A DNA stretch of 64,000 nt from Cokeromyces recurvatus (lineage: Eukaryota; Mucoromycota; Mucoromycetes; Mucorales; Mucoraceae): contig NW_026251413.1 of NCBI RefSeq assembly GCF_025118155.1, forward strand, positions 248,001-312,000. The letters are read 5' to 3'. Position numbers and translations under genes: made by a program. The notes below the pieces were generated by a model, which had not been told where the DNA came from, searched no databases, and saw only the letters and a list, made by a program, of their open reading frames with translations. This document shows, one piece after another, positions 36,490 through 50,116 of this stretch. Position 1 is the stretch's first letter; each line of letters begins with the position of its first letter.

Positions 36490-38259
36490 CTATTTTGTTA
36501 TATAAAGTCTAGCACTTAGTCCATAATGATCTATAATTTAAATAAATATATAAAAATGAGATGTATTGTTTTTCTTTAAAAAAAAAACTTGTCAATATAT
36601 TTTCATTATATATGATACCTGATAACTGAGTGAAAGGTAAGCTTGTTCCATTTTTTTGATCAACAAAAAAATGTTCTACAGTAATATTATCCAATGTCAT
36701 ATTTATTTGATTTTTATCATTACGAGTAGCCCATAGGATACGATCAATACTCTGGACAGTTAGTAATTGATTATGACTAGTCAAGATAACTTCGTTCGGT
36801 ATTAATGTTCCATTTTCTAATCGTTTAACATCACCGAACGTAACAGGATGGTATCCAAAGGTCTTGTAGGCCATATCTGTCAAATCATCAAGGCGCCATA
36901 AAGTACGGTATATAGTCGATTCGTTTATGGCGGCATTTGTTTGTGTTGCTGATGGTGTTGTATTATTTATAGCGTCATTCATTAACTTGAGATTCGTTCC
37001 TTTACCCTTCAGAACATCCATCATCATTGTATAGGCTAATGAACTACCATAGGAAGGTATATCAAGTGAAGTTTTATTATCATGAATGGCTGCATCTACA
37101 TTAAGATCACCCATTAATAAGATTGGATATGTATCCTCTTTAGATGTCTCTTCTATAAATTGATGCACGAGGGCAAACTGACTTAGTCTAACTTTAGTAT
37201 CATCCATATTGAGCTCACCATGGTTATCATAGGAAGCTTGTGTATGTGTAGTATAAATATGAATTAAGTGAGTAGGATTTATTTTGATTAAAGCATGAAG
37301 TGCCCCTTTGTAAGATAACCTGAAAAAAAAAGAATAGGGTTAAATGAGGAGAAAGCTTATCAATAATTCATAATACAACATTATTATTATTATTATTGCG
37401 ATTACCAATCTGAATGAATACCTCGAGGAAATTCAATTTGATTTGCTTTTATAATAGGATACCTTGATAATAAAAGTAATCCTCCATCACCTCCCAAATC
37501 CCAAGGATAATGTCTTGAAGAAGCTACATGATAAACAAAGCCAAGTTCATAAGCAGCTTTTAATAAATGATCAATACGTCTATTAGCATAAGCAAATGCT
37601 TCTTGAAAAGTAATAATATCATATAAAGGTAGAACATGCCGTATAATATAATTTAGTCGTTCAGTTTTGTAATCATTCTCATTGTTCTTAATCCCAGGTG
37701 GTCTCATGAATAGATTAAAGGTCAATAAATGTGGAGAAGGAAGAGAAGACGACGACGATGATGATGATGATGAAAGAACTGTCATTGTTGTTGGTTCTGG
37801 TAAAGAGATAGGAGAAAAGTAAATAGTACAGAAAATAACAAATGAAACAAGAGGTAAAAATAAAACTATAAGGCATGTAAGAGTATATACTTTTTTACTA
37901 GGGAAACAGTTCTTTGGGGAATGTGTCGATCCTTTTTTAAAACAACGTGGTTGTCTATCATTATTACTTTTAAAATAAAAACAAGTAGGGATTAATAGTT
38001 GATATTCTCTTTGCTTATGACGGGTAATGAACGGTGGTGATGCTAATTGAACCACTTCTTCGCTATCATCATTTCTCGTAGATATTCGCCCAAGTAATAA
38101 TGGTCTAAATTCTTGATGATACTTGTCATATTGATTTGTGCTATAATGTGACAGCATTATCTCGTTATGATTTAAACTTTCATTTTCTTCGTCTATATTA
38201 GAAATTATTGACAAATCTTCATTATCAAATCCATCTTCCCTTCTGTGAGTTAGACTCAT
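36490..38259 (-). CDS. Neutral sphingomyelinase-like endonuclease/exonuclease/phosphatase-family enzyme with one TM helix
   Basis: Exons 38259-37406, 37319-36619 and 36530-36490 give 531 residues. A polar N-terminus of about 120 residues is followed by one transmembrane helix (about 124-148), a Ser-rich linker, then the EEP fold from about residue 178. Motifs in order are TFNLFMRPPG, TFQEAF (metal-binding Glu), GGDGGLLLLSRYPI, HTQAS, MGDLNVD and the terminal SDHYGL catalytic His. The GGDGG..LLSRYPI block and terminal SDHYGL are typical of nSMases. The predicted reaction is Mg-dependent hydrolysis of sphingomyelin or inositol phosphosphingolipids (Isc1-like) to ceramide. The TM lies before the catalytic domain, unlike yeast Isc1 with C-terminal helices. 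The Ser run is encoded by a GAC/GAT-type microsatellite on the plus strand. Confidence 0.85.
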
Positions 38260-38416
38260 TGCTAACAAGTAGAAAAGCAATGAAGTTAACTAATGTAGAG
38301 GGAAAAAAATAAAAGACAGGGGATAACTTGGTCTTTTTTATTTATTTATTATTACAACTAAACGTCGGGTAATCACTCGGTTGTTTAAGTTTATCCTTTT
38401 TTTTTTTTTTTTTTTT

Positions 38417-39424
<1,008 letters not shown>

Positions 39425-39429
39425 TTAAC

Positions 39430-39432
<3 letters not shown>

Positions 39433-39465
<33 letters not shown>
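39433..39465. repeat. A33 homopolymer at the HEM2 start
   Basis: T33 on the HEM2 coding strand, ending 14 nt before its ATG. It would form most of the 5' UTR or core promoter. Confidence 0.85.
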
Positions 39466-39467
<2 letters not shown>

Positions 39468-39881
39468 AGTTTATTAGTAATAAAAAAAAATGATGAACGC
39501 ATAGTGTGTGACTTAGTGTAAATCTGTAATTATTATTATATTTTAACTCCTTTGTTACCAATTATGCGACGATATTAGATGGGGCACTTATAAAATACAG
39601 AAGCTAACCTCGTTATTCTATTAAAATAATACTCATATTTATTTTATTAGACACATAAAGGATAAAACAATGAAGGCAAGTCTTTTATGATCATTTCGCA
39701 TAAAAATGTACAGAGTCGGCTTGTAAATAAAAAAGCAAACATAATCTTCGTAGCAACAATTTATTTTACGTTGAATAGAGTCCGCTCATCATCAAATATG
39801 TCTTTTTTTTTTTTTTTTCTTTTTTTTTATTAATATTTATTTTCTTTTCTTTTATTTATTTTTGATCTTATACAAATAAAA
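39466..39881. promoter_or_regulatory. Divergent promoter between HEM2 and the zinc-ribbon-like gene
   Basis: About 0.4 kb, AT-rich, ending in T tracts (39804-39827) and TTTATTTA repeats just before the right-hand ATG. No specific site recognised. Confidence 0.4.
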
Positions 39882-41734
39882 ATGTCAGGTCATGTCGTTT
39901 ATGCTTGTCACTGTCTCAATATAACAATTCATCTTGCAACCAAATATACTCTAGATTCACTCGACAAAATAAAAAATGATACCATTGTTAAAGAGCCATT
40001 TCCTGGCTGGGAATTTGATCTAGGCATGGGAGGGATTGTCATAGTAAGAAAATAAATAATTGAAATTATATTATATGTTTCAACCTGTCTAATAAATAGG
40101 AATTCAATACACTCATTCAATCATCAACTTCTCAATCTCATTGGAATACAGTAAAATGTCTTAACTGTAATAGTGGTAATATCTATTCTGTAACTAAAGC
40201 AAATAATGTTATAATTCATCCAGATGCTATAGTAAGTTAATACTGCTTTTTTATTTCTTTTGCTAAACAGTTTTTCTTTCTTAATAAAGTGCGGTAAAGC
40301 ATATGAGGACCTAAAGAAAAAAACAAATTATTCAAAGACATTTTCTATAAATTTGGATGATAGCATGATGGAGGATATTATTCCTATGCCAAGCCCTAAA
40401 GAAGGTAACATAATGTGGAAATTTTTCTAAATGAAAAATGCTTATTGTTTGATTATTATTGTCATTGTTTAGATATACCATCAGCGCTAGTTTCTACACA
40501 TAAAAAAATACAATCCATATTGGATCAATCAATAAAGCAGATGCGTATAGAATCAAAAGTAAGAATAGAACAGTTTAAGAAACAAGAAGAAAAAAGACTT
40601 GAAGCATCTATTGCGTATGCCATGGATGAAAATAATAGACTATGGACTAAAATTGTTAAAGTAACATCAAAAGTCGACAAGACCGAAGTTAAGCATCAGA
40701 CAACAAAAAGAAAGGAAGAAAAAGAGAAAAATACAACGAATGTCAATCATGTTTGTTTTGCTCCTGAATTGAATAATCATCAATCAGAAGAGCAACAGCA
40801 TCCAAAATCTCTAAGACGAACGAGTTTTAATTTAGATGAAGCCACGATTGGTAAACTCTGTAATGTAAATCTTGATAAGCAGATGCCACTTCTAAATAAG
40901 GACCTTGATAATATTCAAGAAGAAAATGATGGTAAAACAAAAGAATGATAATTATATTTTAGTGAAATCTATAGAAATTTAATTACTGTTATATATGTAA
41001 AAAGACAATAATGAGGAAGAAGAGGATATATTCAATTTAGATGAAGAATTCTCGGAAGAAGAAGAAAATGAAGCTACAGATAATGAAGAAGAAGAAGAAG
41101 AATTAAATAAGGAAGAAGTAGGAGAGAATCATCTTCCATTATCCACTTCTTTAAAGAAATCAATTTCACAGATTGATAAAAAATTTTCATGGATTAAGAA
41201 GAAGAGAAATACAAATAAATACCTTCCTCAAGACTTTGATATCAAGAATAATTCAAAAAAAGAAACTTCAAATGATAATGAACGTAAGCTATAAAAATCG
41301 GTTTAAACCAACTATTTTATTTATTTATTTTTTTAGCTGTAACAATTTATGCTACTTCTGTACCCGTTGCAATTCATTATCCTTTAAATAATGATAAAGA
41401 AGAGGGGAATGACACGACCAATACTAGTATGAACGAAACAAAAAGAGGAAATGATATACTGGCCTTTAGTTTTGCAAATTATAATAATGCCTCTTTTTCA
41501 GACAAATTACTATCTGATCAATTTACTGTTGCTCCTCGTAGGAGGAAAAGCTTAATGGCATCATCCTCTATGATTCGACCGCAATTAGATACTGTAGTCG
41601 GTAAATCTCTGGATACAAGAGGACTTTTGAAAAAGAAAGCCACTGTGATTGAATCTAATTATACCAGTGATGATGATTTTGACTCTAAATTACCTCCTCA
41701 TATTTGGGCCTTAATTGATAAAGATGAAGAGTGA
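39882..41734 (+). CDS. Unrecognised protein: N-terminal CxC...CxxC module, coiled coil, acidic and Lys-rich tail
   Basis: Six exons (39882-40043, 40100-40231, 40290-40404, 40473-40931, 41005-41283, 41337-41734) with all frames closed give 514 residues. The first 98 residues form a compact domain with CHC at 9-11 and CLNC at about 73-76, a possible zinc-binding beta-tent fold of the Yippee/Mis18/GFA kind, including WEFDLGMGG. A Lys/Glu-rich helical segment (about 150-200, KKIQSILDQSIKQ) is likely coiled coil. It is followed by an acidic block (EEEEDIFNLDEEFSEEEENE) and a conserved-looking C-terminus with SDQFTVAPRRRKS, SSMIRPQLDTVVG, LDTRGLLKKKATVIE and PPHIWALIDKDEE. No family was recognised. 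It is not an enzyme by any motif seen; a scaffold or chromatin/cytoskeletal role is possible but unsupported. Confidence 0.72.
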
Positions 41735-41912
41735 TATCTTCTTTCTGTATAAAAACCTTATAAATACCCCTTGAATGTGAATCATTATTTTTAAACATCG
41801 ACTATCAGCGGACCTTTTTATTATTATTATTATTACCCCCAGTTTTTTTCTTTTTTTTTTTAAGAAAATAAATTTATACACATATACTTTACCTACCTGC
41901 AAAATTCATAAA
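41735..41912. promoter_or_regulatory. Short tandem spacer / promoter of haem lyase gene
   Basis: A 178-nt spacer with an ATT microsatellite (41819-41836), a C5 and T tract, then a CATATACTTTACCTACCTGC leader before the ATG. Confidence 0.35.
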
Positions 41913-42950
41913 ATGGTAGAAGCTGTTAAAGAATGTCCTGTTGATCATACTAAATTAAATTTGACAGAAAAGTCATTTCAGTCATCTGTAGATAGCAACG
42001 GAATAAAAGAACAAAGGCAGAAATGTCCAATAGACGATAATCAACTGAAACAAGAAGAATCAAAATGCCCTGTCGATCATAATAAAATAAACAAAGAACA
42101 ACAGAAATATTCCAAAGATCCTAGTCTGTACAAACACTTTATTCCTCCTACAACAAATAAAGAGGAACCACAAACATGTCCCGTCGATCCCTCCACATAT
42201 AAAAACTTTTTACCATCTCCAAAAGAAGGCTGTGATTCGGAATCACTCGATCGCGCTAATAACATGCCTAAACTTTCACAACAATCTCAGCCTGATCAAA
42301 AGATTCCTCTTAGTGTAGAAAGAGAAATTTCTACCATTCCTCGAGCTAATTCAGAAGAAAGATTATGGATTTATCCTTCAGAACAAATGTTTTTTAATGC
42401 TATGAGAAGAAAGAATTGGAATCCAGACGAAAGAGATATGGCAGCCATCGTTCCTATTCATAATGCAGTTAATGAAATGGCCTGGCAAAAAATTCTAGAA
42501 TGGGAAAAAATGCATACGACGTAAGTATAGAGAAAGAAAGAAAGAAAAGGACAAATAAAACGGGGGAATAAACAAGCAATTATAAATAGAGAATGTAAAC
42601 AGCCCATGTTGGAAAGATTTGAAGGTAGACCGAAGGATGTTACTCCAAAAGCAAGAATTAGATCATGGTTTGGGTAAGATTTAAAAGAATTATCCGTTCC
42701 TTTTCTTTTTTTTTTTTTTCTATTAGTCAATTTATCGTATTTTAGATATGCACTCCCATTTGATCGTCATGATTGGGTTGTAGATAGATGTGGAGAAAAA
42801 GTGACATATGTAATTGATTTTTATACTGGAAAACAGGATCCAAACAAGCCTATGTCTCTTAGTTTTTATTTGGATGTACGTCCTGCTGTTACAGTGTCTG
42901 GATTATGGGATAGATTAAAAATGTCTTTTAAGAAAGGAGAATTTATATAA
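41913..42950 (+). CDS. Holocytochrome c synthase (cytochrome c haem lyase)
   Basis: Exons 41913-42520, 42590-42673 and 42746-42950 give 298 residues. It attaches haem covalently to the CxxCH motif of apocytochrome c in the mitochondrial intermembrane space. The conserved core is present: [34 protein letters not shown] with haem-axial His183 (equivalent to human His154), [35 protein letters not shown] and [11 protein letters not shown]. The N-terminus carries four Cys-Pro haem-regulatory-type motifs at Cys8, Cys38, Cys52 and Cys89 (CPVD/CPID), more than in yeast Cyc3. Whether it serves cytochrome c, c1 or both cannot be decided. Confidence 0.94.
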
Positions 42951-43643
42951 TCATTATTTATAATTTTTGTACTATATCCATTTATATGGAAAACCAGTAA
43001 CATATAATGGTAATAAATAACCATAGTAATTAATAAAAAACTAGATTTCGAAAATAATAATTCCTATGTCAAAGTCTAAACATAAAGATCTTTTGTATTG
43101 GAAGAAAAGCATGATAATGTTCTGATATACAATATCAAAAACGCAATTCCCCATATTACTCGTACGAGTATTTTTATTATTGATAATAATTAACATTTTC
43201 TGTTTTAGTGTTATCATTAAATCACAATACATTATTAATAATTAAATATGAATTATATTTATGTAGATTAAAACTCTTGTTTTACTCTTGTTACTTAAAT
43301 TAAGGTAAAGATATAAATAATAAGACTAGTTGCTGCTATTAATAATAATTTATTTATTTATTTTTTTTGTAACTCAATAACCCCGTTCTTTCCATTGTTA
43401 TCTGAATAATAATCTTCCTTATTGATGCTTCAATTATAATGAATAAATAAACAAATTAACAAATATATAATATATAATATACAGTTACGAAAATGAAAGG
43501 GTTAGGTTTAATTTCTGAAAAAGAAGTGTAGCAAAAAAGGAAAAAAAATAGAAAATAGCCGGAGCTTACCGGACAGTCACGTGACTTATCATTTACTTTT
43601 GAAACTAATTATATATTAGATAAATCCTAAAAAGTCACGTTAG
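42951..43643. other. Intergenic region upstream of tRNA-Pro
   Basis: About 0.7 kb with ATA/ATT repeats. The palindrome GTCACGTGAC (CACGTG core near 43577-43582) and a second TCACGT lie within about 70 nt of the tRNA. No coding sequence is seen. Confidence 0.4.
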
Positions 43644-43715
43644 GGGTTGATGGTGAAGTGGTATCATTCTCGCTTTGGGTGCGAGAGGCCCCGGGTTCAA
43701 ACCCCGGTCGACCCC
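43644..43715 (+). tRNA. tRNA-Pro (anticodon TGG)
   Basis: A complete 72-nt cloverleaf. The acceptor pairs GGGTTGA/TCGACCC with one G-U. The D-arm is GGTGAAGTGGTATCA. The anticodon stem CTCGC/GCGAG encloses loop TTTGGGT (anticodon TGG). The T-arm is CCGGG-TTCAAAC-CCCGG. There is no intron and CCA is not encoded. A-box and B-box (GGTTCAAACCC) are intact, and a T-rich RNA polymerase III terminator follows (CTCCTTTTTCGTTTTTTTT). Identical to the copy at 53141. Confidence 0.97.
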
Positions 43716-44572
43716 TCCTTTTTCGTTTTTTTTCTAAAAAAACATTTGATTACGTAACATACATATATATTATTATTATTGATACTAATAAAGGGGTAGG
43801 GTCATTTACTGTCTTTTTTAATTTAAGATTAGGAAAATTGAGACATAGAATATATATAAATGATCTTAGTAAGAAATTGAGGTAATATTATTGTATAATA
43901 TATAAGTATCTTTTGAATAATATAAATCTCAGGAATGAGATTATTTAATCATCTTGTTAAAGGTATTACAAGGTATTGTCATACGTCGTCATCATCGTCA
44001 TCATGCCGATATCTTTAAATTCTTATTTTTATATTCATAATGAAAGCTAATAGTTGCGTTATAGATATAATAAATTAAATGATACAGTTATAAAGGAGCA
44101 TTTACTCAGATCAAGTAATAAAAGAAACATGCTATTGTTTTATTTAAATATCTTACATAATTATATAACATCTGCCAGACAACCCACGACTAAGTATCTT
44201 AATCACTAGTATTGTTTTATCTTTTTTTTTTAAAAAATATCCTTTAATTCAGGATCCTCTCGTATGAATAGGTTGCATTGTTATTATGCTGTACTTTTAA
44301 ATTGACTTTATCCTTAGTTTTATCATATCTTCATTTTACTTTAAACTAAATAAGTAATCCTAGGCTTTAATGTATTTATTATTCCTTATTCCTTTTAAAT
44401 ACAATATGATGATTGACTCTAGAAAAATACGCATAAACTTATAAATTTACTTTTTTTTTTTATTATTATTATTATTATTGCATAAGATAGCTTTCATAAA
44501 TTATATTTATAAAAAAAAATGTAAAGTACCAGCTGTAGTTAAATTTAGGGAAAATAAGCATTAATTATGTTA
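43716..44572. other. Intergenic region, 0.86 kb
   Basis: Begins with the tRNA terminator. The rest is AT-rich, with a short CGTCATCATCG repeat near 43986-44003 and ATT repeats near 44461-44479. No gene. Confidence 0.4.
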
Positions 44573-45491
44573 TCAAGCATTAGTAACAGTATTGTTGATA
44601 TTTTTGTCATTATCTACGCCTACGGTATTTCGAGAATTTTGAACTAATTCTTCTTGTTGCGATGATTCAGTTATACTCTTAGTAAACAAGTAAATAATTG
44701 CAGCAAATATACCACCGATTAAGGGACCAAACCAAAAAATCCAGTGATTTGCCCACTTGCCAGTAACAACAGAAGCAGCGAAAGAACGAGCAGGGTTAAC
44801 TGAAGTACCATCAATAGGAGAACCAATAATATGGCATATAAAGATCGCCAGACCAACAACAAATGGCGCAAAATTAGCTAACATCTGTTTATCAACAATA
44901 ATAAACAATACAGTCAAACAAAGGACACAAGTTAAAAGACACTCAGCGAAAAAGCCTTGTGCATAGTTAAATCCAGGATTTAATAAGTTAACACCTTGTA
45001 ATTCATGAGCAGTAACAAAGTTGCTAAAGTAAGCACCAAGGATACCTCCAGCGATTTCAGCAATAAAATATAAACAACCTCGAAGCCAGTTGATATTACC
45101 AATTAGCATAAGACTCAATAAAACTGCAGGATTCAAGATACCACCAGAAATATGACCACAAATGAATAAAGCAACTGTAATACCGACACCAAAACTGAAT
45201 GCAATACTCTGAATTTGACTATATAATATGATAGGAAAAAAAAAGAAGAAGTTATTTTTGAATCGTGTACACTTGCTATAATTTTTGATCTATAACTTAC
45301 GTTGCTGTAGGACCCATTGCTGTACCAACTTTTTGAAAGCTAGGTGCTTCCAAATCACCTTGCACACCAGATAATGCTAAGAAAAGAAAGATAGTCATAC
45401 CAATAAACTCACCAAACGCAGCTTTGAGATCTGCTCTAAAATTTGGTGAAGAACCCTTATTGCATTTATAAATATCAGTGAGAGGTCTCAT
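44573..45491 (-). CDS. Aquaporin, orthodox water-channel type
   Basis: Exons 45491-45301 and 45218-44573 give 278 residues. It is a MIP-family channel with six transmembrane helices and two half-helices carrying NPA motifs: GHISGGILNPAV (Asn93) and DGTSVNPARSF (Asn205). His193 in helix 5 (FICHIIG) and Arg208 after the second NPA form the aromatic/arginine filter of water-selective aquaporins, arguing against an aquaglyceroporin. The absence of the Asp-Arg-Asp spacing of glycerol channels agrees. The N-terminus is short and the C-terminal tail is polar and Asn-rich. The location is probably the plasma membrane or spore membranes, by analogy. Confidence 0.93.
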
Positions 45492-46246
45492 TTTGATTTT
45501 CTAGAAATAAAATAAAATAAAATAAAATAAATAAATATTTATTTATTTACTTATTTACAAGAAAAAAAGAAAAATTGATAACATATTGCTTCTATTATAT
45601 ATATTTAAAAAAAATTGACGCAGAAACATGACTGAAAGTGAACGTAAACAATAGTAAATATATTTAAGTTTCAAAAATTAAAAAAATAAAAAAATAAACA
45701 CACCTATTTCGACAATGCGGAGCCCCAAGTATTATGTCAAAAAAGCAGTAATAAGCTTTTTTTTTTTTTTTTTTTAATATAGCAATGTGTATGATAATGG
45801 TAGTATACATTTATTTATAAATATTTATAAATTTAACTGTTTTTATTATTATTGTTGATATATCAATTGTGACAAATAGCTTTTATATATAATAAATGAT
45901 AATGAATACTACTTTAAACATATTTGAGAATGGCTGAAAGATTCTTGTAATTATTAGATGCTATTCACTTTGTGCAATTGCAGAAGTGTTTTTCTTTTCC
46001 TTTTTTATGGCGCATACACATTTACTTCATACCATGCCTTATATTAACTCTATTTATTGAATAAATTCTCTATGAGATCATTTTAAGATCTTCCTTCTGA
46101 CAAATAAAAACTATGTCCCAATTAAAGAAAATATGTTTCATAATAGTGAAATAAAGTAGTATTATACCTTTACAATATAGCATGGGACATTATTACAGTA
46201 AACTCTAGCTTATTTTTCTTTTGTTAAAATAACAATAGAAAACTAT

Positions 46247-46286
<40 letters not shown>

Positions 46287-47332
46287 AAGAGAGAGAGAAT
46301 AATTGGTTCTCTTTTAAGTATGCAATGCATTTTTTTATTCAATACCTATCAAATGGAAACTAAATAACAGCATACAATATATTATATAATAATAGTAAAT
46401 AATGTATCGATTGAATATTTTAATTACTATTGTACTGTCTTTAAGTCAATGTGGTGTATCACTTTAACTTTGTAGTTCATAAATCATCAATATAATATAA
46501 TGATCTTAAAAAAAAAAGTTATTATTTCTAACTGGATTATTTATTATAAAGCCATTATTAGCACAGTTATAGACATTTCAAATATAGACATTTACATGCT
46601 TGATATTTTATACGTAGATATGAAGTTTTTATTTTCATTCAAAAAAATAAATAAATCACAATTAATAGAGATATTATATCGATGATATATTGAATCATTA
46701 TTCTTCATTGAACGAAATAAATAGAATGCAACCTATTTTTTTCTGTGCCAGTAGCTTTCTATAGATCAGTGTTTAAAGAACAAAGTGGAGATTTGTTGCA
46801 GTCGATCAAAGTCACTCATCTATTTGTTCAAATGAACTTATTATGGAGTATTTTTTTATACAAATAAGGGTCTATTGTATTACTTACACTAAATTATGCC
46901 ACTTTTGTGATAATAAAATTAATTTTAATCGATATTATATAATCATTGGTATATTTTTGACCCCAGGTTTCAACGCAACATTCAATATTATCCAGATTCA
47001 TTCCATATAAAGCTATAAAGGACATAGATGAGACAGGACTTCATGATAATTTATACTATGATGCCCTTTTTATTTATTTGGTCAAAACTCGTGGCTTATT
47101 GTAATAATATTATAGATAGCTAGCAATCCGAGATGATTTCTAACGTAACTAGAGTATACATAGTCATCATTACATCTTTTTATTTCTCATTATTTATGAT
47201 TAGGAATAAAAGTAATAATATTCACGACTTTATTTCTAATTCAATGGTATGTATCTTCTTCCTTTTTTTTTAGATAGGTTGAGAACAGAGTTTTATAAAT
47301 ATTCAATATATCTACAAGACTTCTTTTCTTCA

Positions 47333-47363
<31 letters not shown>

Positions 47364-48364
47364 AATTTTACCGAACCATGTTCTGTCTTTTAATTCTGTC
47401 AACTTGCATTGATTATTTGGAGAGATTCCTTATTTAAATGCTTATATAAAATCATAAATTCAATTCTATATGAAACTTTTAATAGCATTTCATCATAACA
47501 TAATAACTCAATAACTTTAAAGCTTAAATCTTTTTTCATTGTTAAATTTTATTGCATTATCTAACTTTTCACTTGGCAAAAAATTAAAATTGCTCTATAA
47601 GATTTAGTTTGGCAGATTAGAGAAGAAGATGTGTATACTTCTTGCATCCTCTCTCTTTTTTTTTTATCATTATTATTATCTTCAAAATCATGGGCAATTG
47701 TAATTTGGTCAACAATTGCATACAAGATATCTATACTCTTGAAATAATTCTATAAAGCAACTCTTTAGTGTTGGATTTAGCTATAGTTACACTTCTTTTT
47801 TTTTTAAAAAAAAAGAAAATATTTATGTACATGTATATATTTTGTATGAATATCTATGATTGATCTTCTGTTACATCTATTTCCTGATTTAAAGTAACCT
47901 TAGCATGTCTTTGTTACTATAGACTGCTGATCCATATATATATATCAATTATTTTAGTCCTTTTACTATGATCCATAACTACTTTCTTTATTCTAGTTTA
48001 TTTTTTTGTATAGTTGCGGCTATTTTAACAGTTTTAAGATAGTTAATTTCCCTTAATCACTTTGTCTATTAGTTATTTTTTACATATATTATCTTTAGCA
48101 AAGTTATTGGGCCGGTTAATATATGCCATTATACACAATTAAATACATATATATTTTTCTATAAAGTATGTTTTCCGTATTTCCATCACACTGCTCCTTT
48201 AGCTGTTTAAGAATAATATCTTTATTCTCATTGTAAACTTCTTTTTTATCGTTATTTTAGTTGATAATGGCTTTGAAGATATATATATATGTTCACAAAA
48301 GTAATTTTTTTTTTGCCTTATAGTAATTATTAGCCAAGACAAACAAATTCTAGCTTTATTTATT

Positions 48365-48405
<41 letters not shown>

Positions 48406-50116
48406 AAGTCAAATATTTATAGATCCAAAAATAATTGTAAGGAATCAACAATAAAATTTAACAAAGAACATATAATGATGGAATATAGTATTCTGATTAC
48501 TTTATAGAAGATACAAATAATCATAAATATATAAATATCGTAATATTCACAATTTAAGGCTCAAATATTTCATTTAGCTTATTCTCTGCTTGATTCATAT
48601 TGCTTTTACACAAAGCATTATTGTAACAAATTAATATTTTTGTATCATAAAAGGCTCCTAGAATAGATGTAAAATTTATCTTTTCTAGAACAAGAAGAAT
48701 ATATACGTACAATATTTTACTTTTGTTTTACAAAAAAAAAAGAGATATTTTATATGTATATAGAATTGAAAATTTTTATAGTATAGGCTGTTTATTTAAT
48801 GATTGGATTAAGTCACAACTATATTCACAGAATATTGCATTACTAAACCGCAATAATACCAATAAAGCTGTGCCTAATTGTTCCTTATCTCGACGTTTTA
48901 AATATGAATATTATCTTAAACAGTATTAGTCCGGTGATTAGAAAGAATGTGTAGTTATAACAGGATAGTATTTGTTGTTAATGAAGCATGTTAAACATTC
49001 TATTTAAAGAATTTTTTTTCTATTATATACTTAAAAAAAGAAAGGCATAGAATCTCTAGGAATCTAACAAATGTCGATAAAGTGCATTGTTAACCTATAC
49101 TATGATAAAGATAAAAGATAAAGAAAAGAAGTATAGGTTGGGACTGTCTATTCAATATAAAAAGAAAAATTAAAAAATAAAGATTATTTCGTGTTCAAGC
49201 AACTACTTGTATTTTTAACTAATAAATACTGAATCAAAGAAATAATAATAAAAGACTACGAAAGAACGTGAATCATAAAGCAATGTTAGTATTCAAATAT
49301 ATACAATCTTGTTGATTTAAGATACTAACCTATATGGATTATCTATTGAGCGTTATAATTATATGATGACTTTACTTATGTTTTAAATTGTTTGATCTGA
49401 GTATAAGTTACTGATGTCTTTTATATTTTTATTTTACTGGATCAAAGACGACCTGAATCTTTTACCAAGATTATAAAAATAAATACTTGGAACTGATATG
49501 ATATCTTATTTAGTTGGTACGTCTAAATGATTGGATGTCAATAAGTTTTATATTATTTATAAAATGTTATATGCAGTATGATATGATGATGTTTCACTTT
49601 ATGTTCAGGTTTATAGTTTATCCTGTATTATTCAATTTATCTTTTATAGTATTACTTGCGCTTATATCCAGAACTTGTTCCTATAACAGCAATTTGACGA
49701 ACCATGTTCACAAATGCGGTTCGCTTATAAGTCGGTTCATTTATTAATAGCTATGTTTACTAAAATAAAGACAGTTCACTAACGCGGTTTAGGTTCTTCA
49801 TCTCCAATCTGTTTTATTGACTTAAAGTCAGCACTATCAGTATATCAAAAAGGAGTTTATTTACGTACTACTCTCTTGGTTGGCCGAAAAAAAAAATAAA
49901 GAAAGAGAATAAAACAAAAGACAGGTCTTTGAAAACTCCGTGTAGATTATTAAATAAAACTATTACAAAAATTGTACAAGGAAAAAATATCATGAAAAAA
50001 TGTCAAGCAAATACTGGCATAATAAAGCTTTTACGCGCAAATAGTGTCTCCGGATAATTTTGCGTGCAATAAGATATATTTTATGTATTTTTTTTTCCTG
50101 AGCTATCGCTGTTACT
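45492..50116. other. Gene desert, about 4.6 kb
   Basis: No convincing gene on either strand. It holds A37 (46248-46284), T23 (about 47341-47363), A34 (48369-48402) and many short AT repeats. One 43-codon plus-strand frame near 46970-47105 (ILSRFIPYKAIKDIDETGLH) is protein-like but unassigned. A 16-nt motif, GTTCACAAATGCGGTT, recurs at 49706 and 49774 with two changes. Confidence 0.5.

Noticed and set aside
45492..50116. Several 60-80 codon frames in the gene desert
   Set aside because: All are Tyr/Ile/Phe/Asn/Lys-rich translations of AT-rich DNA with no splice or domain support.
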